From the NCBI GenBank assembly GCA_023438965.1, contig JAEXPB010000130.1, positions 1 through 5,586 on the forward strand: 5,586 nt of DNA. Direction: 5' to 3'. The translations under genes were made by a program, and so were the position numbers. Positions 5,557 to 5,586 of this stretch are shown here, one piece after another. The stretch's first letter is position 1; the number at the start of each line of letters is the position of its first letter. A model generated the notes under the pieces. That model worked only from the letters and a program-made list of their open reading frames with translations, did no database searches and was not told the DNA's origin. This DNA is from Bacillota bacterium (lineage in GTDB: Bacteria > Bacillota > Clostridia > Saccharofermentanales > UBA5734).

Positions 5557-5586
5557 ATGATGATAATTTGCCATGCCGGCCTGATG
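5557..5586 (+). CDS. Start of an unidentified gene, cut by the window end
   Basis: Only ten codons are present (MMIICHAGLM), open to the edge. The strong AAGGAGG site eight bases upstream is the main reason to call it a gene; a second ATG follows immediately at 5560. Ten residues are too few to name a family. It starts 74 bp after the uvsE stop on the same strand and could belong to the same transcript. Confidence 0.6.
   Translation, partial: MMIICHAGLM

Overview
The window carries four complete protein genes and two genes cut by its edges. No RNA gene, CRISPR array, insertion sequence or phage marker was seen. The DNA is GC-rich by eye (high 50s percent), with strong AAAGGAGG/AAGGAGG ribosome binding sites. 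The gene content (an AraC-type regulator divergent from a Gfo/Idh/MocA oxidoreductase, a DUF2804 protein, and a UvsE endonuclease with a long C-terminal extension) suggests a Bacillota-type, probably anaerobic bacterium. That assignment is an inference from family distributions recalled from memory and is not secure.

Left part (1-2047): a Gfo/Idh/MocA oxidoreductase reads leftward out of the window. Across a 241-bp divergent control region an AraC-family regulator reads rightward. The control region holds two 13-bp identical direct repeats exactly 63 bp apart, one consensus -10 for the oxidoreductase with a poor -35, and a candidate promoter for the regulator whose -35 lies inside the upstream repeat. 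This is the expected layout for a regulator that activates the oxidoreductase promoter and represses itself. The pair most likely handles a sugar, polyol or glycoside derivative; the inducer cannot be read from the sequence.

Middle (2044-2871): uppP, undecaprenyl-diphosphate phosphatase, lies on the minus strand. It meets the regulator gene tail to tail with overlapping stop codons. It has its own promoter in the 256-bp divergent region at 2872-3127, which also contains a perfect 17-bp palindrome just ahead of the next gene.

Right part (3128-5482): a DUF2804 protein of unknown function is followed 30 bp downstream by a 429-residue protein. That protein has an N-terminal UvsE/UVDE UV-damage endonuclease TIM barrel and a C-terminal segment that I read as a DUF1722 (YbgA-like) domain. 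The UvsE-DUF1722 architecture is the most interesting item here, because DUF1722 proteins elsewhere are tied to UV biology: YbgA is encoded beside photolyase in E. coli, and DUF1722 is fused to the DUF523/TudS desulfidase domain in RudS-type proteins acting on the near-UV-sensitive tRNA base 4-thiouridine. After a 74-bp gap, a strong ribosome binding site and ten codons of another rightward gene end the window.
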